DNA from: Piliocolobus tephrosceles
Taxonomy: Eukaryota; Chordata; Mammalia; Primates; Cercopithecidae
NCBI RefSeq assembly: GCF_002776525.5
Contig: NC_045434.1
Location: 198,921,201-198,985,200 of the forward strand
Direction of reading: 5' to 3'
Length of the DNA: 64,000 nucleotides
The notes beneath the pieces were generated by a model, which was not told where the DNA came from, did not search any database, and was given only the letters and a program-made list of their open reading frames with translations. The position numbers and the translations under genes are program-made. Numbering within the stretch: the stretch's first letter is position 1; the number at the start of each line of letters is the position of its first letter. Below, in pieces: positions 21,572 to 31,900 of the stretch.

Positions 21572-21885
21572 TAATATTTTATTTTTTAGAGACGAGATCT
21601 CACTATGTTGCCCAGGCTAGTTTTGACCTCCTGGACTCAAGCAGTCTCCCACCTTGGCCTCCCAAAGTGCTGGGATTACAGCTGTGAGCCACTGTCCCCA
21701 GCCTGCCATGCCTGACTTAGTCAGTGACACAGAGTGGGAGGCAATGCAAGCATTTGCTTAAAACTAAATCAACAAGCTTCCTAGTCCTGACCTAGGGACC
21801 TGCTGTGAAGAGCTATTCCACTGTGGCAAATTCTCTGGAGCAGTTCTCAAACTTCAGTGTACATTTTAAGAATTGCTTAGTGTCA

Positions 21886-22183
21886 GCCAGGCACGGTGGC
21901 TCATGACTGTAATCCCAGCACTTTGGGAGGCAGAGGCGGGTGGATCATTTGAGGTCAGAAGTTCAAGACTAGACTGGCCAACATGGTGAAACCCCATCTC
22001 TACTAAAAATACAAAAATTAGTCGGGTCGTAGTGACACATGCCTATAATCTCAGCTACTTGGGAGGCCGAGGCAGGAGAATCGCTTGAGCCTGGGAGGCG
22101 GAGGTTGCAGTGAGCTGAATCATGCCACTGCACTCCAGTCTGGGGAACAGAGCAAGACTCGATTTCAAAAAAAAAAAAAAAAA
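21886..22183 (+). mobile_element. Alu (S-like), first of a tandem pair
   Basis: A full dimer. The target ATTGCTTAGTGTC precedes it and follows its tail. Confidence 0.93.
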
Positions 22184-22198
22184 AATTGCTTAGTGTCA

Positions 22199-22496
22199 GG
22201 CCGGGCACAGTGGCTCATGCCTGTAATCCCAGCACTTTGGGAGGCCAAGGCAGATGGATCACCTGAGGTCAGGAGTTCAAGACCAGCCTGGCCAACATGG
22301 TGAAACCCATCTCTACTAAAAATACAAAAGTTGGTGGTGCACACCTGTAGTCCCAGCTACTTGGGGAGGCTGTGAGGCAGGAGAATCACATGAACCTGGG
22401 AGGTGGAAGTTGCAGTGAGCCAAGAGTGATCGAGCTACTGCATTCCAGCCTGGGTGACAGAGTGAGACTTCACCTCAAAAAAAAAAAAAAAAAAAA
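22199..22496 (+). mobile_element. Alu (S-like), second of a tandem pair
   Basis: A full dimer with a small left-to-right arm deletion, sharing the same target sequence as the preceding Alu. Confidence 0.93.
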
Positions 22497-22505
22497 ATTG
22501 CTTAG

Positions 22506-22860
22506 TGTCTCAGTCAGTTCAGGCTACTATAACAACTTACCACAGACTGGGTGGCTTAGGCAACATTTACTTCTCACAGTTCAAGGCTGGAAGTCCAAGA
22601 TCAAGACGCTGGCCAATTCTGTGTCTGGTGAGGGCCCTCTTCCTGGTTTGCAGACTGCCATCTTCTCATTTCCTCACGTGGTGGAGAACAAGGAGCAAGA
22701 ACAAACTCTCATTTCTCTTATGAGGGAGAATCCTATTCATGAAGCCTCTACACACGTGACCTAATTACCTCCAAAGGCCCACCTCCTAATACTGTCACAC
22801 TGGGGCTTAGGATTTCAGCATAGGAATTTTGGAGAGGGCACAAACATTTAGTCCATAACA
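22506..22860 (-). mobile_element. MLT1-type LTR (ERVL-MaLR), antisense
   Basis: It starts TGTCTCAGTCAGTTCAGGCT, with ACCACAGACTGGGTGGCTTA and CCTAATTACCTCCAAAGGCC inside, and ends GTCCATAACA. This is the reverse complement of MLT1A/B-type LTRs. Confidence 0.85.
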
Positions 22861-23012
22861 CTTGAGTTTTGTCTTTTTAAATGCATATTCTGAGGCCCCA
22901 ACCCAAGACTTTGTGCTTAAGGAACAGATACAGTGATGTAAAATTTTGATGGCTGGAACTTTCCTTAGTCTTTGAAAAGAGTTGAGACAATAGACATCAT
23001 AGAGAAGTTCAG

Positions 23013-23302
23013 GGGGCTGGGCAAGGTGCCTCATGCCTGTAATCCCTGCACTTTGGGAGGCCATGGCAGACTGATTGAGCTCAAGAGCTCGAGACCAGCC
23101 TGGGCAACATGGCAAAACCCCATCTCTTCCAAAAAAATACTACCTGGGAGTGGCGGTGCACATCTGTAGTCACAGCTACTTGGGAGGCTGAGGTGGGAGG
23201 AACACTTGAGCCTGGGAGGTTGAGGCTGCAGTGAGCCAAGATCCCACCACTGCACTCCAGCCTGGGTGACAGAGTGAGACAGTCTCAAAAAGAAAAAAAG
23301 AG
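23013..23302 (+). mobile_element. Alu (old, J-like)
   Basis: A diverged dimer with GAGGTTGAGGCTGCAGTGAG. Confidence 0.9.
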
Positions 23303-23512
23303 CAAGAGAAAGAAGTCCAGGGGCCTCTGAAGACAAACTGTTTCACCATTTGGCAAATAACCAGAAAGAGATAAAAGTGGATGAGAAACCCTGTGATGGG
23401 GGCATCTGTCAAGCTGATAAGCCAGGTAGGATTCTGCTGGGCATCAGTTACATGAAGCAGACAAAATATCTCATTCTTAGAAATGGCTGTTGAATTTGAG
23501 GAAAAGAATTTT

Positions 23513-23774
23513 TAGGTTGGGCACCGTGGCTCACACCTGTAATCCCAGCGCTTTGGGAGGCCAAAACGGGCAGATGGCTTGAGGTTGGGAGTTCGAGACC
23601 AGCCTGGCCAACATGGTGAAACCCTGTCTCTACTAAAAGTACAAAAATTAGCTGGGCGTGGTGGCACATGTTTGTAATCCCAGCTACTCGGGAGGCTGAG
23701 GCTGCAATGAGTCCAGATCGTGCCACTGCACACCAGCCTGGACAACAAAGTGAGACTGTCTCAAAAAAAAAACC
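23513..23774 (+). mobile_element. Alu with right-arm deletion
   Basis: The right arm jumps from GGAGGCTGAGGC to TGCAATGAGTCC, losing the GGAGAATCGCTTGAAC block. Confidence 0.9.
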
Positions 23775-23882
23775 CAGAAATGACTGTGGCCTTGGCTCAG
23801 GCATCTTTTGTTTTGGAGGTCGGCTTTGCTTCAGAGACCAAATTGGGTATGTGTGTCAGTGTGTGAGATGGTAAATGTGACT

Positions 23883-24190
23883 GAGAGCATGTGTTTTGGA
23901 ATCAGGCCAATACATAGCACCACTGCTCAGTGATTCTGTGACCTTAAGCAAGTTCTTCATCTCTCTGTGCTTCAGTTTTCTCATTTTCATTAAAACAATT
24001 TTTAAAAATTTATTTCTACAGATACTATGGTGACTTAAGTTCTCATTTTTATTTTTTAATCCCCTGGATTTACCAGGATTAACTTGTCATTTTTAAAATG
24101 GGGCCATGACTGTTTACCTCACAGGATCATTGTGATAAGAGGTAGTGTACACAAGGAGGAATGGTGGCACCTAGTAGGTGCATAATCAAT
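23883..24190 (+). mobile_element. MIR SINE fossil
   Basis: GTGATTCTGTGACCTTAAGC and CAGTTTTCTCATTTTC, interrupted by an A/T-rich insert, continuing to GGTGCATAATCAATAAA. Confidence 0.7.
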
Positions 24191-24534
24191 AAAGTCAGTT
24201 ACTCCTCCCCAACTGTAAGTGACAGAGTCTATTACTCCATATCCTAAGGTCTAATACAGGTCCTGGCTCAGCAAATGTTTAATTAATCAATAAAGGACAG
24301 ATTTGTATGTTTGATGGAAGGTCCAATCCACTTGCTGTATGCAGGGTTGAAGCCAAACCGTGGCTCCATTAGCAAGTGCTAAAGCTCCTGCAGCTCAGCC
24401 AGAGCCACCACAGCAGGTTCTCATTAAGTCCTTGCTGGCACAACTTTGCTGCATTCGTGTTCCTTCTGTTCTCATTGGAACGCCTGTGTAAGCTGAGACC
24501 TACTGGGCCCTCACAGCCCCTGGAAACTGAAAGG

Positions 24535-24640
24535 TAGAGTGGCACAAACCTTGCAGTCAGAGAATCATGGTGTTAAATCCTTCCTTTTGCCACTTTATTA
24601 GCTGTGCAACTTGGTCATGTTAATTTCACTCCTCCCCCGC
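24535..24640 (+). mobile_element. MIR SINE fossil, cut by an Alu
   Basis: GAGTGGCACAAACCTTGCAG and CACTTTATTAGCTGTGCAAC follow MIR order. Confidence 0.65.
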
Positions 24641-24650
24641 GACCCCCCCA

Positions 24651-24940
24651 GCTTTTTTTTTTGGCGGGGGAGACAGGGTCTTGCTCTGTCGCCCACGCTG
24701 GAGTGCAGTGGCAATCATGGCTCAACCTCCTGGGCTCAAACCATCCTCCCACCTCAAACTCCCGAGTGACTGGGACTAAAGGTATGTGCCACCACACCCA
24801 GCTAGTTTTTTTTGTATCTTTTGTAGAGATAGGGTTTTGCCATGTTGCCGAGGCCGGCCTCGAACTCCTGAACTCCAGCAATCCACCCGCCTTGGCCTCC
24901 CAAAGTCCTGGGATTACAGGCGTGAGCCACAGTACCCCCT
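24651..24940 (-). mobile_element. Alu (old)
   Basis: A diverged dimer beginning T10 GGCGGGGGAGACAGGG. Confidence 0.9.
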
Positions 24941-24975
24941 GACTCCCTATCCGTTTTGAGACCAAAAAAAAAAAA

Positions 24976-25277
24976 AAGAGATGGGTTTTGCCATGTTGCC
25001 CAGGCTAGTCTTGCTCTGTCACTTAGACTGGGGTGCAGTGGCATAATCACAGATCACTGTAGCCTTGACCTCCCAAGCTCAAGTGATCCTCCCGCCTCAG
25101 CCTCCCACGTAGCCGGGACTATAGGTGCACCATCACACCTGGCTAATTTTTAATCTTTTAAGAGACAGGGCCTCAATATGTTGCTCAGGCTGGTCTTGAA
25201 CTCTTGGGCTCAGGCAATCCTCCTGCCCCCACCCTTCAAAGTGTTGGGATTATAGGTATGAGCCACCATGCCTGGCC
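24976..25277 (-). mobile_element. Alu (old, rearranged)
   Basis: It starts with an Alu mid-segment (GAGATGGGTTTTGCCATG) joined to CTTGCTCTGTCACTTAGAC. The remainder is in normal order. Confidence 0.85.
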
Positions 25278-25497
25278 CCATTTCACCCCTTTGAACCAGT
25301 TTCTGATTTTAAGATGGGGTTACCAGGGTTCCAAGTCTAACAAGGGACAGTGCCCTGCAAATGCTGAGTTCCCTCCCTTTGCTGACAGAATTCTTTCCCC
25401 CTGAAATTCCTCTTTCCTCGTCCTACTATGTTACCAACAGAAATTCGGCATCGTTTAAGGCCCAGCCCAAGGATACTGATTAAAATCTCTGCCTTAG

Positions 25498-25580
25498 GAG
25501 GTTGCGGTGAGCCGAGATCACCTCCTCCAGACATCGGCCTAGGCAACAAGAGCGAAACTCCATCTCAAAAAAAAAAAAAG
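25498..25580 (+). mobile_element. 5'-truncated Alu
   Basis: Only the right-arm end plus tail. Its target TCTCTGCCTTA lies at 25487-25497 and recurs at 26357-26367 beyond two later Alus. Confidence 0.88.
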
Positions 25581-25585
25581 TCTCT

Positions 25586-25880
25586 GGCCAGGCGCGGTGG
25601 CTCACGCCTGTAATCCCAGCACTTTGGGAGGCCAAGGAGGGCGGATCATGAGGTCAGGAGATCGAGACCATCCTGGCTAACATGGTGAAACCCTGTCTCT
25701 ACTAAAAATACAAAAAATTAGCCAGGCGTGATGGCGGGTGCCTATAGTCCCAGCTACTCGGGAGGCTGAGGCAGGAGAATGGCGTGAACCTGGGAGGCAG
25801 AGCTTGCAGTGAGCGGAGATCGCGCCACTGCACTCCAGCCTGGGAGACAGAGCCAGACACTATCTTTAAAAGAAAAAAAA
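25586..25880 (+). mobile_element. AluY-like
   Basis: A well-preserved dimer inserted into the tail of the truncated Alu; AAAGTCTCT is the shared junction. Confidence 0.92.
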
Positions 25881-26355
25881 GGCCGGGCGCGGTGGCTCAA
25901 GCCTGTAATCCCAGCACTTNNNNNNNNNNNNNNNNNNNNNNNNNNNNNNNNNNNNNNNNNNNNNNNNNNNNNNNNNNNNNNNNNNNNNNNNNNNNNNNNN
26001 NNNNNNNNNNNNNNNNNNNNNNNNNNNNNNNNNNNNNNNNNNNNNNNNNNNNNNNNNNNNNNNNNNNNNNNNNNNNNNNNNNNNNNNNNNNNNNNNNNNN
26101 NNNNNNNNNNNNNNNNNNNNNNNNNNNNNNNNNNNNNNNNNNNNNNNNNNNNNNNNNNNNNNNNNNNNNNNNNNNNNNNNNNNNNNNNNNNNNNNNNNNN
26201 NNNNNNNNNNNNNNNNNNNNNNNNNNNNNNNNNNNNNNNNNNNNNNNNNNNNNNNNNNNNNNNNNNNNNNNNNNNNNNNNNNNNNNNNNNNNNNNNNNNN
26301 NNNNNNNNNNNNNNNNNNNAAAAAAAAAAAAAAAAAAAGAAAAAGAAAAAAAAAG
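25881..26355 (+). mobile_element. AluYRa-type, body hidden by assembly gap
   Basis: The head GGCCGGGCGCGGTGGCTCAA with CAAGCCTG is present, then N bases, then a long A-rich tail. It is inserted in the previous Alu's tail. Confidence 0.8.
25920..26319. other. Assembly gap of 400 N
   Basis: Unknown bases inside an Alu. The round size suggests an estimated or nominal gap; about 250 bp of Alu would be enough to fill it. Confidence 0.97.
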
Positions 26356-26450
26356 TCTCTGCCTTAAACAGTCCAAGAATCAGGCATTTTCTAACTTCTT
26401 TTCACTGACACTGTAAGTAATGAAGACACAGTATATGGAGTTTTTTGTTT

Positions 26451-26456
26451 TTTATT
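26451..26456 (-). terminator. ELOA: AATAAA poly(A) signal, likely ELOA
   Basis: A minus-strand AATAAA about 2.5 kb past the stop codon, at the boundary where Alu sequence resumes. Cleavage would fall near 26430-26440. Confidence 0.65.
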
Positions 26457-26741
26457 TAGACATGGAATTTTCCTTTTCATATAACTTATCTAATTAAAAT
26501 ATTCATCTCGGTAGTTACCACAAAAAAGTAACATAGAAAATTGTATTTACATTTTGGGACCAAAATACAAATGAAGAGCAGGATGACACCTTGCTCCTTT
26601 CCCTCCCGCTTCCCAGAAACAAAAAGCCCCAAAGAAACTGCTCAGTACACCAAGGATCAAAGGGGTAATCTGTAATTTGGTGATTTGTATGTAGTGTAGC
26701 ACAGAAAAAAATTGCACGAGTTTTTCCATAAATGAGACCAG

Positions 26742-26785
26742 AGGTTCAAATTCATCCTGTGTCAGGTTCAAATTCATCCTGTGTC
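26742..26785. repeat. Exact 22-bp tandem duplication in ELOA 3' UTR
   Basis: The unit beginning AGGTTCAAATTCATCC is present twice back to back (26742-26763 and 26764-26785). Confidence 0.95.
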
Positions 26786-28920
26786 TGCTCTGCAGTCATT
26801 TTAGTAAGCTGGGCAAGGAGGTCATTTAGAAATTGGGTTTTTCCTCTTGCCCCTGACTCTTCACACCAAGTCACATCCCTGATGTAGATACTCTTGGGGG
26901 AGGGGAAAAGATCTGGCTCTATGCAAACAGGGTTCATCAAAAATCTTTATGTGCCAAAATGGATACTGACATTGATATGAACAAATCTGCCTTTTCTTCC
27001 CTCCCTGCCTAAAGACTCCTAATGGAAATTAAATCATACACAACTGAATCTAAGATATGAAAAACTGGTTTCAATGACAAAGACTTGAACACAGTTAAGA
27101 GACAAATTCAAGGTGGTAGACACCTAGAAAAAGCTATTCTAGGCAGCAGACATCTGATACCTGACCCAAATGTTCATTTGGTTTCAGGTAAGAGGCTTCC
27201 TAATATTAGATTCGGGGGGCCAGGCTAGGAATAGGGGTGGAATGGTGTACAAGTGACCAAGAGAAGTAATGCTTTACCCAATTCAAAAATATAGCAAATT
27301 AAAACACAGTAACGTTTGTGTCCTGTCACAATAGGCACTCTGCACAGCAATTCACACTGAACAATGTCGAGTTTCTGCTGAACATACTTCCTACATTGCT
27401 CTGGAATTCAAAGTTGGCCTAACTGAGGTCTCCCAAGATACAGAAAACACTGGCTCTGTATCTTGGGCTTTGAGAAAACTTGTCAGGCTGTCACATTTAC
27501 CATCCCCTCAGTCTGCATGTCAGGTTCCTTAAGGACGCACATCTCAAATGTATGGCATCTACCTCCACCTGGGTCACAACCAAGTGGGTTTCTACTAGAT
27601 CGATGTTCCTTGACAGCCAACAAGGGAGCTGACATTGCCCTCCTAAGTTCTGATCTTGCTCCTGTTCAACTGGAACTTGATGGATCCCATGTGGTTTGCC
27701 CCATCCTGATGCTGTGGCTCAGACACTCTCCTCTCCCTAAGCTGGTCCTTCCCTCCAAATCCTGCTTAAACAGAAGGTAGAAAACGCTTCAGCGGCAAAG
27801 TTCTCTTCCCAAGCCAACAGTTTTGTTCTTCCAATCACATGATCTTACCTTTTAAATAAAAGGCAAAACAAACCAATTTCCAATATAACATTACAGCTTT
27901 AAAAACCATTCACTTCTCATAGTGATTCACAGAGAACAAGAGATTAAAGTGCTGGCTTTTAAATGTCTAAAGTTACATTCAGGGCTACAAAATGCCCTGC
28001 CATGTGTTTGTTTTTCCTTCATGCTGTTGAGGAGAAGGAAAGATAGGGAAGGGGACTGGGGGGAAACCCAAAAATTTTCAATCAGATACTGGAAATTGTA
28101 AAAGTGGGAAGTGGGGAGTTCTGTGCAAATCAGTCTCCCAAGGTTCTGTGTCCTCTAGTGAGCCTCAAAGAAAAAAAAACAAAAAGGTAGGGACTCACAG
28201 AAAGGATGAGGGAAAGGCTCCAGACCTACAGAGCACCTCCCTTAATAAATACTAGTGAGTAAGAAAGAGATGCTCCTGCACAGGAATGCGCAGCGACACT
28301 GGGGAGGGCCTGAGGTGGAGTCCACCGTGCCCTGTCGCCCCACTGAGGCTCCCTTGGGGATGGGCGGTCTGGTGCTCACTCCTCGCCCTATGTGCAGCAG
28401 GTACTGTGCCGGCTCTGGAGATGCCCAGTCCTCTGTCTGGACCAGAGTCCACTCAGGAGAGCTGAGCTGGGGCAGGACAATGGCTTTCACTAGGCTTTCA
28501 TCTGATTTTAATAAGGACCTGGAAGATAAAAGGCTAAATGTGTGGTAGAGGACAAAAAACAAAAACAAAAACAAACCTGGGGGGTAATATAAATACAATC
28601 TGGGGGCAATATTTATTAATTAAAACTATGTCTTATAGTTTACAAAGATGCTAATGAACAACAAAAGTATAATTGACCTTTAAAATCCTCAGTGAGACAG
28701 AGGCTTCACATCTTCTTCAGAATTCTGAAGTGTGCTCCAGGCAGGGAGGCGGGGCTGTGGCACGCAGGTTCCCAGGGGCAGCACCTGCAGACTGCAGGAC
28801 TCGGAGACCAAAAGGATCCACAAAGCAAGACTCCAGTTCCCTGTAGAATTCCATTCCCCAACCCCCACTTTCCTTGTATTCTTGCCTCCCCAGATTCCAT
28901 TTCCAAGGCAAGTCCTCAGT

Positions 28921-31900
28921 TTATCGTCGGGAGAATCTGTTCTTGAAAGCTTTAATTGTCTTGGCCATCATTGGGGCAATTTCTGTGAAAAGAGAAACAA
29001 GGCAGCTGTCTCAGATCTATGGCGGCTTAGACACACCCCCAGTGGTTTACAGTCAAAGCCAGCTCTGCTACTCTTGGCTGTGTACCACCAGGCAGAGATA
29101 CAAGTAGTAACCATCTCCTCTGTTTACAATGCAATAAAAGCAGCAGCACAGAGCAGATACTTTCAGAGGACCTGCCAGAGGAATAATAACCACTCTCTAA
29201 CTATCTGCACCAAGGCTCAGAGAGCCTGGCCAACTTGCCCATGGTTGTACAGTAAGGTACAGAATTGCAATTCAATCTTTGTCAGACTTTCTTGTTATTT
29301 TTTTAAAGAAAGGGTCTCACTCTGTCACCCTGGCTAGGGTGCAGTGGCACAATCACAGCACACTGTAGCCTCTACCTCCTAGGCTCCAGAGTAGCTGGGA
29401 CTACAGGAGTATGCCAGCATGCCTGGCTAATTTTTTTTATTTTCTGTAAAGTCAGGGTCTCACTATGTTGCTCAGGCTGGTCTCAATCTCCTGGGCTCAA
29501 GCATCCTCCTACCCCAGCCTCCCAAAATGCTGGGATGACAGGTGTGTGTGAACCACTGCACCCTGGCCTTTGCCAGACTCTAAAGGCCATACTCGGACAT
29601 AACTTTGCCTCACAAATAGCCAAACCAGTAAACAGCCCGTCTACCCCTAATCTGTCCAGTGTAGAAACAGGTCTGAGGTGGCTCTGCAAGTACTGCCTAA
29701 GGAGGGCCAGCCTGCCTCCTGAATGGTTAATCTGAGCATAGCTGCTGCTCAAGCCAGGACTCCTGCCCTCCCATAGGCCCTGCAATTAATACAGAATAAG
29801 ACTTAAGTCAGGACATCCCCTTAGGATATTGGGGATAGTCTATGGTAATAAAGTTAACAAAATACAAAATAGATGCAACTAGATATAAAGAATAAATATT
29901 TGGAAGACCCAACTGGGCATGCTGGCTCACGCCTGTAATCCCAGCACTTTGGGAAGCTGAGGCAGGCGGATCACGAGGTCAAGAGATTGAGACTATCCTG
30001 GCTAACACGGTGAAACCCTGTCTCCACTAAAAAATAGAAAAAATTAGGCAGGCGTGGTGGTGGGCACCTATAGTCCCAGGTACTCAGGAGGCTGAGGCAG
30101 GAGAATGGTGTGAACCCGGAAGGCGGAGCTTGCAGTGAGCTGAGATCATGCCACTGCACTCTAGCCTGGGTGACAGAGCGAGACTCCGTCTCAAAAAAAA
30201 AAAAAAAGAGACAGCGTCTGTCACCCAGGCTAGAGTGCAGTGGTATGATCTAGGCTGACTGAAGCCTCGACCTCCCAGGCTCAAGTGATCCTCCCACCTC
30301 AGTCTCCTTAGTTGGGACTACAGACATGTACCACTATGCCCAATTTTTAAATTTTGTAGAGAGAGGGTCTCGTTATGTTGCCCAGGCTGGTCTTGAACTC
30401 CTGGGTTCAAGGGATCCTCCTGCCTCAGCCTGCCAGAGTGCTGGGATTACAGGCATGAGCCACCGCACCTGGACTGAACTATAATTATTTAAGAGATATA
30501 GTGCACTATGGACAAAGCAGAGGGAAGGAGAGACTGACATTCAGACCAGCTATGTGCAAGGCATCACGCACATGCAACATGCAGTCCACAAAATGTAACA
30601 CAGTGAATAATGACATTGAGAGTTAAAAACTAGTTCTGAAATAATATTTGAGCAGGAACTCCAAGTTACTTACTCTTCACAGTGGGTTTCCTAGGATCAT
30701 AGGAAACAGTGCTGCTGACCACTGGTGCCAAGTGGGCACTGCTGGTGCTTGGGCCATCATAGGCCGGCTCCTCGGGGCTGGGGTTAAAGCTGTTGCTACT
30801 GGCGGAAGCATGGCTGCTTGCCGTGGGGTACGGGGCTGGCTTAATCCTGCAACACAGGACAACACTGGTTAGTCATGAGCACAAGAAATCTGCCCTGAGC
30901 ATGAAGAGCCTGAAGCTGGCCTGTGTGAGGATGACTCACCCTGTTTGTGGCTTTGACCAGTGGACCCTAGCACCCTGGATTCTGGTGGTGGCTCAGAGAT
31001 GTCTGCATTATCCTTTCAGAATAAATGATAATCTCAACTAACTTTTCACTGTTTTGGTATAAATCTATACTTTGAAAATGCTAATGTGGCTTAGACAAAA
31101 TAACAGTCATTGCAGAAATGTGTTTTTTGTTTCGATGAGAAAAGGGAAAGCATAAGGGAATGTTTCCCATAAGCCAGGCTTTGCTCTCCATTTAATCTTG
31201 ACTACCCTAGGACAGGAGAAATTATCACCTTGCACTGCAGTCCAAGAAGCAGAGGCTGAGGGAGGTGAGGGAAGTGCTGAGCTGATGAGGTCTGCCTCCA
31301 GAGTCCACCATCTGCACTGCCTGGCTTTCACCAAAAGCAATTTGCTTCCTGCCACTATGGCTACCTCTTAAGGGTTGATAGCACACAAAAGCCAGGTAAG
31401 AACACAGATCTTTGGGAAGCCGAGACGGGCGGATCACGAGGTCAGGAGATCGAGACCATCCTGGCTAACATGGTGAAACCCCGTCTCTACTAAAAAGAAT
31501 ACAAAAAACTAGCTGGGCGAGGTGGCGGGCGCCTGTAGTCCCAGCTACTCGGGAGGCTGAGGCAGGAGAATGGCATGAACCCGGGAGGCGGAGCTTGCAG
31601 TGAGCTGAGAAAGCGCCACTGCAGTCTAGCCTGGGCAACAGAGCGAGACTCCATCTCTTAAAAAAAAAAAAAAAAAAAAAAAAGAACACAGATCTTACTT
31701 GATTTTCTCAGGGACAGCTGCTCCTCCCGTTCCAAACTTTTCCTGCCTCCTCCGGACGTCACGAGGTGGCTTGGCCACAGAGTTGACAAAGGCCATCTTT
31801 GCTTGTCGGCCTGCGGAATTATGGAGATGAACATCTGCCTTCTTGAGCAGAGATGCTACTGTTATTTAAATAATCCACGGGCTTTTCCACTGCCCTGAAA

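Larger units (their letters stand above)
20758..21703 (-). mobile_element. Old Alu split by two younger Alus
   Basis: The outer pieces 20758-20937 and 21572-21703 form one J-like dimer. Between them sit two complete Alus. Confidence 0.85.
21838..22925 (+). mobile_element. MER5A-like DNA transposon, split by an LTR and two Alus
   Basis: The left end CAGTTCTCAAACTTCAGTGT lies at 21841-21870. The right portion TAAATGCATATTCTGAGGCC lies at 22861-22925. All other elements between these were inserted later. Confidence 0.65.
26430..28920 (-). other. ELOA: ELOA 3' UTR (inferred extent)
   Basis: An Alu-free, moderately GC-balanced stretch continuous with the ELOA stop codon, ending at a canonical poly(A) signal. 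Its about 2.5 kb length is inferred from these features, not from transcripts. Plus-strand open frames within it have no coding character. Confidence 0.7.

Noticed and set aside
25784..26416. Open frames of 159-210 codons over the N gap
   Set aside because: Most of each translation is unknown bases and the rest is Alu sequence.
27463..27780. 105-codon plus-strand frame in the ELOA 3' UTR
   Set aside because: Chance frame in UTR sequence; no recognisable domain.
28732..29337. 201-codon plus-strand frame across the ELOA stop region
   Set aside because: It runs antisense to the last ELOA exon and its 3' UTR and ends in an Alu. The minus-strand exon explains the conservation expected here.
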